DNA of 64,000 nucleotides from a bacterium M00.F.Ca.ET.205.01.1.1 (GTDB lineage: Bacteria; Pseudomonadota; Alphaproteobacteria; Rhizobiales; Rhizobiaceae). The stretch is taken from the NCBI GenBank assembly GCA_004791255.1, contig SRUQ01000009.1, forward strand, positions 124,001 through 188,000, read 5' to 3'. The translations under genes were made by a program, and so were the position numbers. Shown here piece after piece: positions 16,735-24,810 of the stretch. The notes beneath the pieces are model-generated. The model did no database searches and was not told the DNA's origin. It was given only the letters and a program-made list of their open reading frames with translations. How positions within the stretch are numbered: position 1 is the stretch's first letter; every line of letters starts with the position of its first letter.

Positions 16735-17550
16735 CTAGCCGATGTTGCGGATGAACTGCTTCAGCCTTTCGGATTTGGGTGCGCCGAAGATCTGCTCCGG
16801 CGGCCCTTCTTCCTCGACCAGCCCGTTGTAGAGATAGACGACGTGGGTCGCGACCTCGCGGGCGAACTTCATTTCGTGGGTGACCAGCACCATGGTGCGG
16901 CCTTCGCGGGCCAGGTCGCCGATCACCTTCAGCACCTCGCCGACCAGTTCCGGGTCGAGCGCCGAGGTCGGCTCGTCAAAGAGCATGACCCGCGGATTGA
17001 TGGCGAGCGCGCGGGCGATCGCCGCACGCTGCTGCTGGCCACCTGACAGATAGGCCGGATAGACATCGCGCTTCTCGGCCAGCCCGACGCGGGCGAGCAG
17101 CTTTTCGGCCTGGGCGATGGCCTCGTCGCGCTTGACGCCCAGCACATGCACCGGAACCTCGATGACGTTCTCGATCAGCGTCATGTGGCTCCACAGGTTG
17201 AAATTCTGGAACACCATGCCGAGCTTGGAGCGGATGCGTTCGATCTGCCTGCGGTCGGCCGGAACGGTGTGGCCGTGGCTGTCGGCCCTCAGCTTGATCT
17301 CTTCGCCATTGACGCGGATGATGCCGCTGGTCGGGTTCTCCAGGCAGTTGATGCAGCGCAAAAGCGTCGATTTGCCGGAGCCGGAGCCGCCGATGATGGC
17401 GATAACCTCGCCGTCGCGCGCCGAAAGCGACACGCCCTTCAGCACATGCAGTTCGCCGAATTTCTTGTGCAGGTTCTCGACATGGATGGCTTCGGCGGCG
17501 CCGTCTTGCGCCTCGCTGGATGGGGCTACGGCAACTCCCACCGCGCTCAC
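16735..17550 (-). CDS. Polar amino acid ABC transporter ATP-binding protein (HisP type)
   Basis: ATPase of 271 residues with Walker A GGSGSGKSTLLRC, Q-loop FQNFNLWSHMT, signature LSGGQQQRAAIARAL, Walker B VMLFDEPTSALDPEL and switch His VTHEM. The insertion HGHTVPADRRQIERIR between Walker A and the Q-loop is characteristic of the HisP/OccP/ArtP subgroup. The start is GTG at 17550 with GAGGT upstream. It is the first gene of the transporter operon and divergent from the amidinotransferase-fold hydrolase gene, with a palindrome-containing intergenic region between them. Confidence 0.93.
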   Translation of the reverse strand: MSAVGVAVAPSSEAQDGAAEAIHVENLHKKFGELHVLKGVSLSARDGEVIAIIGGSGSGKSTLLRCINCLENPTSGIIRVNGEEIKLRADSHGHTVPADRRQIERIRSKLGMVFQNFNLWSHMTLIENVIEVPVHVLGVKRDEAIAQAEKLLARVGLAEKRDVYPAYLSGGQQQRAAIARALAINPRVMLFDEPTSALDPELVGEVLKVIGDLAREGRTMVLVTHEMKFAREVATHVVYLYNGLVEEEGPPEQIFGAPKSERLKQFIRNIG

Positions 17551-17681
17551 CGGGTGACCTCTATAAGGCCGACGGGGGGTCGTCGAACGTCTACCCGGCT
17601 AATCAACATACGCTGCACTGCCCTGCTCCAGACTTCAGCATGGACCCAACAGAGCGAGCCCGTCAATCCTGCTCATTACGG

Positions 17682-17712
17682 CACTTGCGGCCTTGTTGCG
17701 CAAGTGTATAAA
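17682..17712 (+). promoter_or_regulatory. Candidate promoter and palindromic operator of the hydrolase gene
   Basis: A perfect inverted repeat CACTTGCG (17682-17689) and CGCAAGTG (17699-17706) with a 9-bp spacer overlaps a possible sigma-70-like promoter: -35 TTGCGG (17685-17690), 16-bp spacer, -10 TATAAA (17707-17712). It lies 52 bp before the ATG at 17764, in a locally AT-rich stretch. The regulator is not known. The TetR gene two genes downstream is one candidate. Confidence 0.5.
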
Positions 17713-17763
17713 TAGCCCTTGATGAAATTTTCTCGATTTTTTTCAGCTTAAAAAAGGGCATCG

Positions 17764-18636
17764 ATGAGCGCTTTCGGATCACAGTCCATGGCGGCGCCGC
17801 TGCGGCGCGTGCTGATGCGGTCGGCGGCCAACGCCATGCGCGGCGCCGACAGGGCTCAATGGCACTATGGGCCGGGGTTCGACCCGGCGAAAGCAGCGTC
17901 GCAGCACGCGGTGCTCGCTGAATTGGTGGCGGCTTCCGGCGCTGAAATCGAATGGATCGACGACAAGGCCGACGGACTTTCGGATTCGGTGTTCACGCAC
18001 GACCCGTCATTGATGACCGACCGCGGCGCGCTGATCCTGTCCATGGGCAAGCCGTTGCGCGGCAGGGAGCCGTCGCTGCATGAGGAAACCTACAAGAGAC
18101 TGGGCATTCCGATCCTTGGCCGCGTCGAGGCCCCCGGCCAGGTCGAAGGCGGCGATTGTGTCTGGGTGGATGCCCGGACGCTGGCGATCGGCCGCGGTGT
18201 CCGCTCCAACCAGGAAGGCATCCAGCAGGTTGCCAACCTCCTGACGCCGCTCGGCATTTCCGTCTATGGCTTTGACCTGCCGCTGTGGCACGGCGAAGAG
18301 GCGTGCCTGCATCTGATGTCGGTGATCAGCCCGCTGGCCGACGACCTCGCACTGGTCTACTCGCCGCTTTTGCCGGCGGCGTTCTATCAGATGCTGAAGG
18401 CGCGCGGCATCCGGCTGGTCGAAGGCGATGCCGAAGAGTTCGCCGCGTCCAACGGCCTCAGCCTGAACGTGCTGCCGACCAGCCCGCTCAAGGTCATTGC
18501 CGTTGCCGGCTTTCCCAAGACCAAGGCCGCGATGGAAGCCGCCGGCTGCACGGTTGAAATCTTCGAGGCGGATGCGCTCTGCATCGCCTGCGAAGGCGGC
18601 CCGACATGCCTGACGCGGCCGATCCTGCGCCAATGA
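17764..18636 (+). CDS. Amidinotransferase-fold hydrolase (arginine deiminase / dimethylargininase family)
   Basis: The 290-residue protein has the guanidino-modifying enzyme catalytic set in the right order: Asp80 in THDPSL, the EGGD motif at 128-131 in QVEGGDCVW, His183 in CLHLMSV, and the nucleophile Cys282 in EGGPTCLTRP near the C-terminus. The length is closer to dimethylargininase (about 250-280) than to the longer anaerobic arginine deiminases (about 410). Expected chemistry is hydrolysis of a guanidino or methylguanidino group to ureido or citrulline-type products. It opens a plus-strand operon with a TetR and a guanidino-keto acid decarboxylase-like gene and diverges from a basic amino acid transporter. 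Confidence 0.85.
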   Translation: MSAFGSQSMAAPLRRVLMRSAANAMRGADRAQWHYGPGFDPAKAASQHAVLAELVAASGAEIEWIDDKADGLSDSVFTHDPSLMTDRGALILSMGKPLRGREPSLHEETYKRLGIPILGRVEAPGQVEGGDCVWVDARTLAIGRGVRSNQEGIQQVANLLTPLGISVYGFDLPLWHGEEACLHLMSVISPLADDLALVYSPLLPAAFYQMLKARGIRLVEGDAEEFAASNGLSLNVLPTSPLKVIAVAGFPKTKAAMEAAGCTVEIFEADALCIACEGGPTCLTRPILRQ

Positions 18637-19277
18637 ATGCGCGCCGCAAGTTCCGTCGCGAGGGCGAGGGGCGGCGGCGGCAGGATTTGATCGAAGCTAC
18701 CTTGGACAGCGTGGCGGAATATGGCTTGCAGGGCGCCACCTTGCGCACCATCGCATTGCGTGCCGGCGTCACCGCCGGGCTGATCCGCCACTATTTCCCC
18801 AGCAAGGAAGAATTGCTGCAGGAGGCCTATACTGCGCTGGTCGGGCGCATGACCGAGCAGGCCAAAGCTGCGTTGGTCATGGATGATGCCTCGCCGCGTC
18901 AACGCCTTGCGGCTTTCGTCACCGCCAATCTCAGCGCGCCCATCATCGACGCGCGGGTGTTTTCGCTCTGGGCAACCTTCCTCGGCCGCGCCCGTGCGGA
19001 TCCGGCCCTGGCCCGTGCCCACCGCGAAGGCTACCTTGGCTTTCGCAACGAGGTGGAAGCGGTTGTGGCCGGAGTGCTCGCCGCCGAGCAGCGAAAGCCG
19101 GACGCAAGCGAGCTGCGCCACCATGCCATCGCGATCAATGCGATCATGGACGGGCTCTGGATCGAAGGCTGCCTGGCCGGCGAGATGTTTTCGCTTGGCG
19201 AATTGTCGGCGATCGGCATCAAGGCTGTCGAGGCTGAACTCGGCCTCGCGCCTCTGAAGCACGATCCCGAAAAGTAG
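18606..19277 (+). CDS. TetR family regulator (BetI-like)
   Basis: Transcriptional repressor of 223 residues. The N-terminal helix-turn-helix (residues about 25-75) reads QDLIEATLDSVAEYGLQGATLRTIA...GLIRHYFPSKEELL, and the pattern AGVTAGLIRHYF is typical of the BetI subgroup. The C-terminal ligand domain contains IAINAIMDGLWIEGCL, also BetI-like. It overlaps the preceding hydrolase gene by 31 bp from this start. An ATG at 18633 would give an ATGA overlap, but the upstream ATG has the better GAAGGCGG ribosome binding site. The ligand is unknown. The setting suggests control of the guanidino locus. Confidence 0.85.
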   Translation: MPDAADPAPMNARRKFRREGEGRRRQDLIEATLDSVAEYGLQGATLRTIALRAGVTAGLIRHYFPSKEELLQEAYTALVGRMTEQAKAALVMDDASPRQRLAAFVTANLSAPIIDARVFSLWATFLGRARADPALARAHREGYLGFRNEVEAVVAGVLAAEQRKPDASELRHHAIAINAIMDGLWIEGCLAGEMFSLGELSAIGIKAVEAELGLAPLKHDPEK

Positions 19278-19410
19278 GAACCGGTTTTCGGAGAAAGATC
19301 ATGCTCCAACAAAGAGTTAGATCGGGATGGCGGTTTCAACGAAACGCCATCACGGTCTAGAGCAATTCCAGGAAAAGCGCGTAGCGCTTTCCCTTGGGAA
19401 TTGCCTGGGA
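19270..19410. repeat. Composite palindromic intergenic repeat
   Basis: Two stacked inverted repeats fill the gap between the TetR and decarboxylase genes. GATGGCGGTTTC (19326-19337) pairs with GAAACGCCATC (19341-19351), and GCAATTCC (19362-19369) pairs with GGAATTGC (19397-19404) around an inner AAAGCGC/GCGCTTT stem. The stretch GAACCGGTTTTCGGAGAAAG and ATCATGCTCCAACAAAGAG resembles dispersed repeats I associate with Mesorhizobium genomes. The assignment is from memory, while the palindromes are visible. Confidence 0.6.
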
Positions 19411-19435
19411 AACAAAGAGATAAGGGAGAGAACCA

Positions 19436-21013
19436 ATGGCGACCGTCGGCGAAGCGCTGATTTCACTGCTCGAGGCGCATGGCGTCGACACCGTGTTCGG
19501 CATCCCCGGCGTGCACACGGTCGAGCTCTATCGCGGGCTGGCGCGGTCGAAAATCCGCCACGTCACGCCGCGCCACGAGCAGGGCGCCGGCTTCATGGCC
19601 GACGGCTATGCGCGCGCCAGCGACAGGCCGGGCGTCGCCTTCGTCATCACCGGACCGGGGCTGACCAACACCATCACCGCCATGGGCCAGGCGCGCGCCG
19701 ATTCGGTGCCGATGCTGGTCATCTCGGGCGTCAACGCCATGCCGACTTTGGGCAAGGGGCTCGGCTTCCTGCATGAATTGCCTGACCAGCGCGGCATGAT
19801 GGAAAAGGTGGCGCTGTTGTCGTTGCGCGTCACAGAGGCCGGCGAATTGCCCGGTGCGTTGGCGCGGGCTTTCGCCCTGTTCTCGTCTTCGCGGCCGGGC
19901 CCCGTTCATATCGAGATTCCGACCGACGTCATGGTCAAGCAGGCCGATGGTCTATCCGCCGTGCTGAGAAATGCGGCGCCGCCGGCGCCGGACAGTGCTG
20001 CCATCGCCAGCGCCGTCAAACTCATCGCCGCGGCACACCGCCCGCTGATCCTGGCTGGCGGCGGCGCCAAGAAGGCGGAAGCGCCGCTGCGGCGACTGGC
20101 CGAAAGGCTGGGCGCGCCGGTTGTCGAGACCACCAACGCGCGCGGCCTGCTGCACGGTCATCCGCTTTGCGTGCCGGCGAGCCCCAGCCTGAAGGCGGTG
20201 CGGGCCTTGATGGCGGACGCCGATCTGGTCATCGCCGCCGGCACAGAATTCGGCCCGACCGACTATGACGGCTATGGCGATGGCGGCTTCGTGCTGCCCG
20301 CCAACCTGATCCGCATCGACATCGGCGCCGACCAGCTCGCCCGCCGTCCGGTCAGCGTCGGCATCCAGGCCGATTGCGCCGAGGCGGTCGAGGCGCTGCT
20401 TGCCGCGATCGGACCCGGAGATGGTGCGGAAGATGGTCAACTGCGCGCCGCCGCAGCGCGAAAGGCGGCTTTTGCCGAGCTCAGCCCTGCTTACGTTGCG
20501 CAGGTGCATGCCGTGGAAACGATCCGCGATGCCTTGCCTGGTGCCATCGTCGTCGGCGATTCGACCCAGCCGATCTATGCCGCCAACCTTTACTACGACC
20601 ACGACCGGCCGGGTGGCTGGTTCAACGCCGCCACCGGTTTCGGCGCGCTGGGTTACGGACCGCCTGCGGCGATCGGCGCCGCGATTGCCATGCCCGGCAC
20701 GCCGGTCGTCTGCATCACCGGCGATGGCGGTTTCCAGTTCACGCTGCCGGAGCTGGGCGTGGCACTCGATTCCGACGCGCCGGTCATTTTCGTGGTCTGG
20801 AACAACCGAGGTTACCGCGAGATCGAGACCTCGATGGTCGATGTCGGCGTGGAACCGGTCGGCGTGTCGCCGGCGCCGCCGGATTTCTGCAAACTGGCCG
20901 AAGCCTATGGCCTCGAGGCCGAGCGGCTGGCCGGCACCGGCGCCCTGGCGGATGCGCTGAAGCGCGCCCGGGCAACCGGGCTGCCGCGCGTCATCGAAAT
21001 CACGGTCGACTGA
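19436..21013 (+). CDS. aruI: Thiamine diphosphate-dependent decarboxylase, AruI-like (5-guanidino-2-oxopentanoate decarboxylase)
   Basis: Acetolactate synthase-fold enzyme of 525 residues. The TPP-activating Glu lies in RHEQGAGFMADGYAR (about residue 48), the central domain includes LILAGGGAKKA, and the TPP/Mg motif GDGGFQFTLPELGVAL ends in VVWNN. It lacks the features of true AHAS partners and no small subunit follows. The stretch GFLHELPDQRGMMEKV resembles AruI-type enzymes of the arginine transaminase pathway, which convert 2-ketoarginine to 4-guanidinobutyraldehyde. The neighbouring guanidino-hydrolase and amino acid transporter fit this, but the specific substrate is an inference. Confidence 0.7.
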   Translation: MATVGEALISLLEAHGVDTVFGIPGVHTVELYRGLARSKIRHVTPRHEQGAGFMADGYARASDRPGVAFVITGPGLTNTITAMGQARADSVPMLVISGVNAMPTLGKGLGFLHELPDQRGMMEKVALLSLRVTEAGELPGALARAFALFSSSRPGPVHIEIPTDVMVKQADGLSAVLRNAAPPAPDSAAIASAVKLIAAAHRPLILAGGGAKKAEAPLRRLAERLGAPVVETTNARGLLHGHPLCVPASPSLKAVRALMADADLVIAAGTEFGPTDYDGYGDGGFVLPANLIRIDIGADQLARRPVSVGIQADCAEAVEALLAAIGPGDGAEDGQLRAAAARKAAFAELSPAYVAQVHAVETIRDALPGAIVVGDSTQPIYAANLYYDHDRPGGWFNAATGFGALGYGPPAAIGAAIAMPGTPVVCITGDGGFQFTLPELGVALDSDAPVIFVVWNNRGYREIETSMVDVGVEPVGVSPAPPDFCKLAEAYGLEAERLAGTGALADALKRARATGLPRVIEITVD

Positions 21014-21194
21014 AACTCAGCGGCTTTGCTTCTGCTTCGGCTGGCCCAATTGCCGGCGTGCCGACGCATGCAAAGACGTGACGGCTGCCATGTCGAGATA
21101 TCGGTTGAGTGATCCGGCGAAAGGCGCGACGCTTCGCGTCGGCGCGGCAAAACAAAAACGACATAATCATAAAAAACGACAGGAGCGGTCCAGG

Positions 21195-21902
21195 ATGACG
21201 GAAACAGTTCAGGGAAGGCATATCGTGGTGACCGGCGGCACCGGCGCGCTTGGTGGTGCGGTGGTCGGCAAACTGCTGGAGCAGGGCGCGATTTGCCATG
21301 TACCGAATGCGCACGCGGCGGCGCCATCGCATTTTCCCTTTACCACGCATGAGAACGTCAAGCTGGCGCACAATGTCGACCTGTCGGACCCGGCCAAGGT
21401 CGAAGCCTTCTACGGCCAGGTTCCAGCCTTGTGGGGGTCGATCCATCTCGCCGGCGGCTTCGCCATGGCGCCGGTGGAAAAGATCGAATCCGCTTCCTTT
21501 GCCGAGATGATGGAAACCAATGCCCGCACCGCGTTCCTGTGCAGCCGCGCAGCGGTGCGCTCGATGTTGGCCTCGGCCACATCAGGCCGCATCGTCAACG
21601 TCACGGCGCGCGCCGGGCTCGACCCGCGCCGCGGCGCCGGCATGGTCGCCTATGCCGCCAGCAAGGCGGCGGTTGCCGCCATGACCGTGGCGATGGCCGA
21701 GGAGCTGAAGCACAAGGGCATACTGGTCAACGCAGTGGCGCCCTCGACGCTCGACACGCCGGCAAACCGTGCCGACATGCCCGATGCCGATTTCACCAAA
21801 TGGGTCAGCCTCGAGGCGGCGGCCGAGGCCATCGCCTATCTCGCTTCGCCCGCCAACCAGGCGATGAGCGGCGCGCTGGTGCCGCTCTACGGCCGGGCCT
21901 GA
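21195..21902 (+). CDS. Short-chain dehydrogenase/reductase
   Basis: Classical SDR of 235 residues with the cofactor loop VTGGTGALGGAVV, catalytic Tyr and Lys in YAASKAAV (MVAYAASK), and NAVAPSTLDTPANR after the active site. The usual NNAG is replaced by LAGGFAM, as seen in some SDR branches. The start at 21195 has AGGAGCGGTCCAGG upstream; a longer frame from 21078 lacks this support. It is the last gene of the plus-strand group and is followed by a bidirectional terminator. The substrate is unknown. Confidence 0.85.
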   Translation: MTETVQGRHIVVTGGTGALGGAVVGKLLEQGAICHVPNAHAAAPSHFPFTTHENVKLAHNVDLSDPAKVEAFYGQVPALWGSIHLAGGFAMAPVEKIESASFAEMMETNARTAFLCSRAAVRSMLASATSGRIVNVTARAGLDPRRGAGMVAYAASKAAVAAMTVAMAEELKHKGILVNAVAPSTLDTPANRADMPDADFTKWVSLEAAAEAIAYLASPANQAMSGALVPLYGRA

Positions 21903-21944
21903 ACTTTCAAAAAGACAATTCGCTTCAAAAAACAATCTGCAAAG

Positions 21945-21978
21945 AAAAACCCCGCCGGAGCGATCCGGCGGGGTTTTT
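21945..21978. terminator. Bidirectional terminator between the SDR gene and rpsA
   Basis: A perfect 15-bp inverted repeat, AAAAACCCCGCCGGA (21945-21959) and TCCGGCGGGGTTTTT (21964-21978), with loop GCGA. The A and T runs give a U-tract in both directions, serving the converging SDR (+) and rpsA (-) genes. Confidence 0.92.
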
Positions 21979-22002
21979 CGTTTTCGAGGGTGCGAGTAGG
22001 GC

Positions 22003-23700
22003 TTAATTGCCCTGCTTCTTCAGCGCTGCGCCCAGGATGTCGCCCAGCGAGGCGCCGGAGTCGGTCGAGCCGTACTGGGCAACCGCTTCCTTTTCCTCGG
22101 CGATTTCCAGCGCCTTGATCGAGACCTGCAGCTTGCGGGTCTTCTTGTCGAAGGCGATGACGCGGGCATCGACCTTCTGGCCGACGGTGAAGCGCTCGGG
22201 GCGCTGCTCGTCGCGGTCGCGCGAGAGGTCCGAACGCTTGATGAAGGTCTCGATGCCGCTGTCGACCAGCCGCACTTCCAGACCGCCGTCCTTGACGCCG
22301 GTGACTTCGCAAGTGACGACGGCGTTTTTGCGCAGTTCGCCTGACGTCGCCGCTTCACCGACGGTGTCGCGAGCCAGCTGCTTGATGCCGAGCGAGATGC
22401 GCTCCTTGTCGATGTCGACGTCGAGCACCTGCGCCTTGACCATGTCGCCGCGATTGTACTCTTCGATGACCTGCTCGCCCGGACGGGTCCAGTCGAGGTC
22501 GGAGAGGTGCACCATGCCGTCTACGTCGCCTTCCAGGCCGATGAACAGGCCGAACTCGGTCTTGTTCTTGACCTCGCCCTCGACCTGGCTGCCGACCGGA
22601 TGGCTCGAGGCAAAAGCATGCCACGGATTCTCAAGCGTCTGCTTGAGACCGAGCGAGATGCGGCGCTTGGCCGGATCGACCTCGAGCACCACGACGTCGA
22701 CTTCCTGCGTCGTCGACAGGATCTTGCCGGGGTGCACGTTCTTCTTGGTCCACGACATTTCCGAAACGTGGATGAGGCCTTCGATGCCCGGCTCCAGTTC
22801 GACGAACGCGCCGTAGTCGGTGATGTTGGTGACAGTGCCCTTGATCTTCTTGCCGATCGGGAACTTGGTGCCGATCTCGGACCACGGATCGCTCTCGAGC
22901 TGCTTCATGCCGAGCGAGATGCGGTGGGTTTCCTGGTTGATGCGGATGATCTGCACCTTGACCGTCTGACCGATGTTGAGGATTTCGGTCGGATGGTTGA
23001 CGCGGCGCCATGCCATGTCGGTGACATGCAGCAGGCCGTCGATGCCGCCGAGGTCGACGAACGCACCGTAGTCGGTGATGTTCTTGACGACGCCTTCGAC
23101 CACCTGGCCCTCTTCGAGGTTCTGCACGATTTCCGAACGCTGTTCGGCGCGGCTCTCTTCGAGCACGGTGCGGCGCGACACCACGATGTTGCCGCGGCGG
23201 CGGTCCATCTTGAGGATCTCGAAGGGCTGCGGGTTGTGCATCAGCGGCGAGACGTCGCGGATCGGGCGGATATCGACCTGGCTGCGCGGCAGGAACGCCA
23301 CGGCGCCGTCGAGGTCGACGGTGAAGCCGCCCTTGACCTGGTTGAAGATGACGCCTTCGACGCGCTCACCCTTGGTGAACTTCTCTTCGAGACGGACCCA
23401 GCTTTCTTCGCGGCGAGCCTTCTCGCGCGACAGCATGGCTTCGCCAAGCGCGTTCTCGATGCGCTCGACATAGACTTCGACGGTGTCGCCGACCTTGAGG
23501 GAGGATTCCTTGCCCTTGGCGCCGAATTCCTTCAGCGGCACGCGGCCTTCGACCTTGAGGCCGACGTCGATGATGGCCATGTCCTTTTCGATCGCGGTGA
23601 TCGTGCCCTTGACGACCTGGCCTTCGCCGGAATGACCGGTTGTGAATGATTCTTCGAGCAGGCTCGCGAAATCATCGCGAGTGGGATTTGCAGCTGACAT
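22003..23700 (-). CDS. rpsA: 30S ribosomal protein S1
   Basis: Ribosomal protein S1, which binds mRNA and helps translation initiation. The 565 residues contain six S1 OB-fold repeats, visible as recurring patterns such as GTITAIEKDMAIIDVGLKVEG, GFTVDLDGAVAFLPRSQVD, ITDYGAFVDLGGIDGLLHVTD, ITDYGAFVELEPGIEGLIHVSE and TEFGLFIGLEGDVDGMVHLSD. The start is MSAANPTRDDF with AGGAGAGAAT before it. An ATG eight codons upstream is less well placed. It is the last gene of aroA-cmk-rpsA, an order conserved in many proteobacteria. Confidence 0.97.
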   Translation of the reverse strand: MSAANPTRDDFASLLEESFTTGHSGEGQVVKGTITAIEKDMAIIDVGLKVEGRVPLKEFGAKGKESSLKVGDTVEVYVERIENALGEAMLSREKARREESWVRLEEKFTKGERVEGVIFNQVKGGFTVDLDGAVAFLPRSQVDIRPIRDVSPLMHNPQPFEILKMDRRRGNIVVSRRTVLEESRAEQRSEIVQNLEEGQVVEGVVKNITDYGAFVDLGGIDGLLHVTDMAWRRVNHPTEILNIGQTVKVQIIRINQETHRISLGMKQLESDPWSEIGTKFPIGKKIKGTVTNITDYGAFVELEPGIEGLIHVSEMSWTKKNVHPGKILSTTQEVDVVVLEVDPAKRRISLGLKQTLENPWHAFASSHPVGSQVEGEVKNKTEFGLFIGLEGDVDGMVHLSDLDWTRPGEQVIEEYNRGDMVKAQVLDVDIDKERISLGIKQLARDTVGEAATSGELRKNAVVTCEVTGVKDGGLEVRLVDSGIETFIKRSDLSRDRDEQRPERFTVGQKVDARVIAFDKKTRKLQVSIKALEIAEEKEAVAQYGSTDSGASLGDILGAALKKQGN

Positions 23701-23902
23701 ATTCTCTCCTGGAGTGCCCCGCATCTGCGGGACGAGCGCCGTGGGTTAGCGTTGCGTTGGCCTGCCGGCGTTCCGGGCTAAAAAAGCCCTGGGCCGCTCT
23801 CGAGCGGCAATTCCGGCGCATGAAGAATGCTGGCAGGCTGGTTCGTGCCCGATATGGGTATTTTCTTCGCTTCCGGCAACGGAAACACGGAGAAAACCCG
23901 GA

Positions 23903-24553
23903 TCAGGCCTTGTTTCTCTTGGCGAGGGCGTCGTCGATAACAGCCATCGCCGCCAGAAACGCGGCTTCTATAGCCATTTCGCTGGTATCAAGCAAGTGCG
24001 CGTCGGCGGCCGGCTTCAGCGGCGAGTCGGCGCGGCCCATGTCGCGCTCGTCGCGGCGTTCGATATCGGCGAGAATTTCGGCGAAGCTGGCGCTGCCGCC
24101 GATGCTCTCGATCTCGGCCAGCCGCCGCCTTGCCCGCACTTCGGCGCTTGCTGTGACATAGAGCTTTATGTCGGCGTCGGGGCACACCACCGTGCCGATG
24201 TCGCGGCCATCAAGCACCGCGCCCGGCGGCGCCTTGGCGAAGTCGCGCTGCTTTTCGACGAGGATGCGCCGCACGGTTGGAAACACCGCGACCTTGGAGG
24301 CGGCTTCGCCGACCGCATGCGCCGACAGCACCGACCGGTCGAGCCGCGCCAGGTCGACCTGGCGCGCCGCGGTTTCGGCCGCCGAGACATTGTCGAGCGG
24401 CAGGCCGACCTGCAGCAGCGCATGCGCCACGGCTCGGTAGGTCAGGCCGGTGTCGAGCAGGTTCAGCCGGTAATGGTCGGCAAGCCGGCGGGCCAGCGTG
24501 CCCTTGCCGGCGCCGGCGGGACCGTCGATGGCGATGGTGAAGGTGTGTGTCAT
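23903..24553 (-). CDS. cmk: Cytidylate kinase
   Basis: Phosphorylates CMP and dCMP with ATP. The 216-residue protein has the P-loop DGPAGAGKGTLARRLA at residues 9-24, the LDTGLTYRAVAHALL substrate region, LDGRDIGTVVCPDADIKLYVTASAEVRARRR and the lid segment ERDMGRADSPLKPAADAHLLDTS. The start chosen (MTHTFTIAID) places the P-loop in the normal position. Between cmk and upstream aroA lies a long inverted repeat. Confidence 0.96.
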   Translation of the reverse strand: MTHTFTIAIDGPAGAGKGTLARRLADHYRLNLLDTGLTYRAVAHALLQVGLPLDNVSAAETAARQVDLARLDRSVLSAHAVGEAASKVAVFPTVRRILVEKQRDFAKAPPGAVLDGRDIGTVVCPDADIKLYVTASAEVRARRRLAEIESIGGSASFAEILADIERRDERDMGRADSPLKPAADAHLLDTSEMAIEAAFLAAMAVIDDALAKRNKA

Positions 24554-24609
24554 TGGTGGGCTGCCGGGATCGAAAGGCCCGATGAACATAACGTAAGCCG
24601 CATTCCGTC

Positions 24610-24769
24610 GCGCCCCCCTCTGTCCTGCCGGACATCTCCCCCACAAGGGGGGAGATTGGTAGCTCCGGCGCGCCGCTCAATTCTGCGACGTGGACGATTT
24701 GCGAAGGCCGCGATGACGGCTGATCTCCCCCCTCGTGGGGGAGATGTCCGGCAGGACAGAGGGGGGCGC
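24610..24769. repeat. 47-bp inverted repeat element between aroA and cmk
   Basis: The arm 24610-24656 (beginning GCGCCCCCCTCTGTCCTGCC) and the arm 24723-24769 are reverse complements over 47 bp with a single mismatch, separated by 66 bp. Each arm also contains an internal hairpin, ATCTCCCCC/GGGGGAGAT. It contains no coding potential and resembles RIME-type rhizobial palindromes. It interrupts the 257-bp gap of an otherwise conserved operon. Confidence 0.9.
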
Positions 24770-24810
24770 TGTCCCGCCAGCATTTCAGTTTGGCCCCAGC
24801 CCATCGACAA

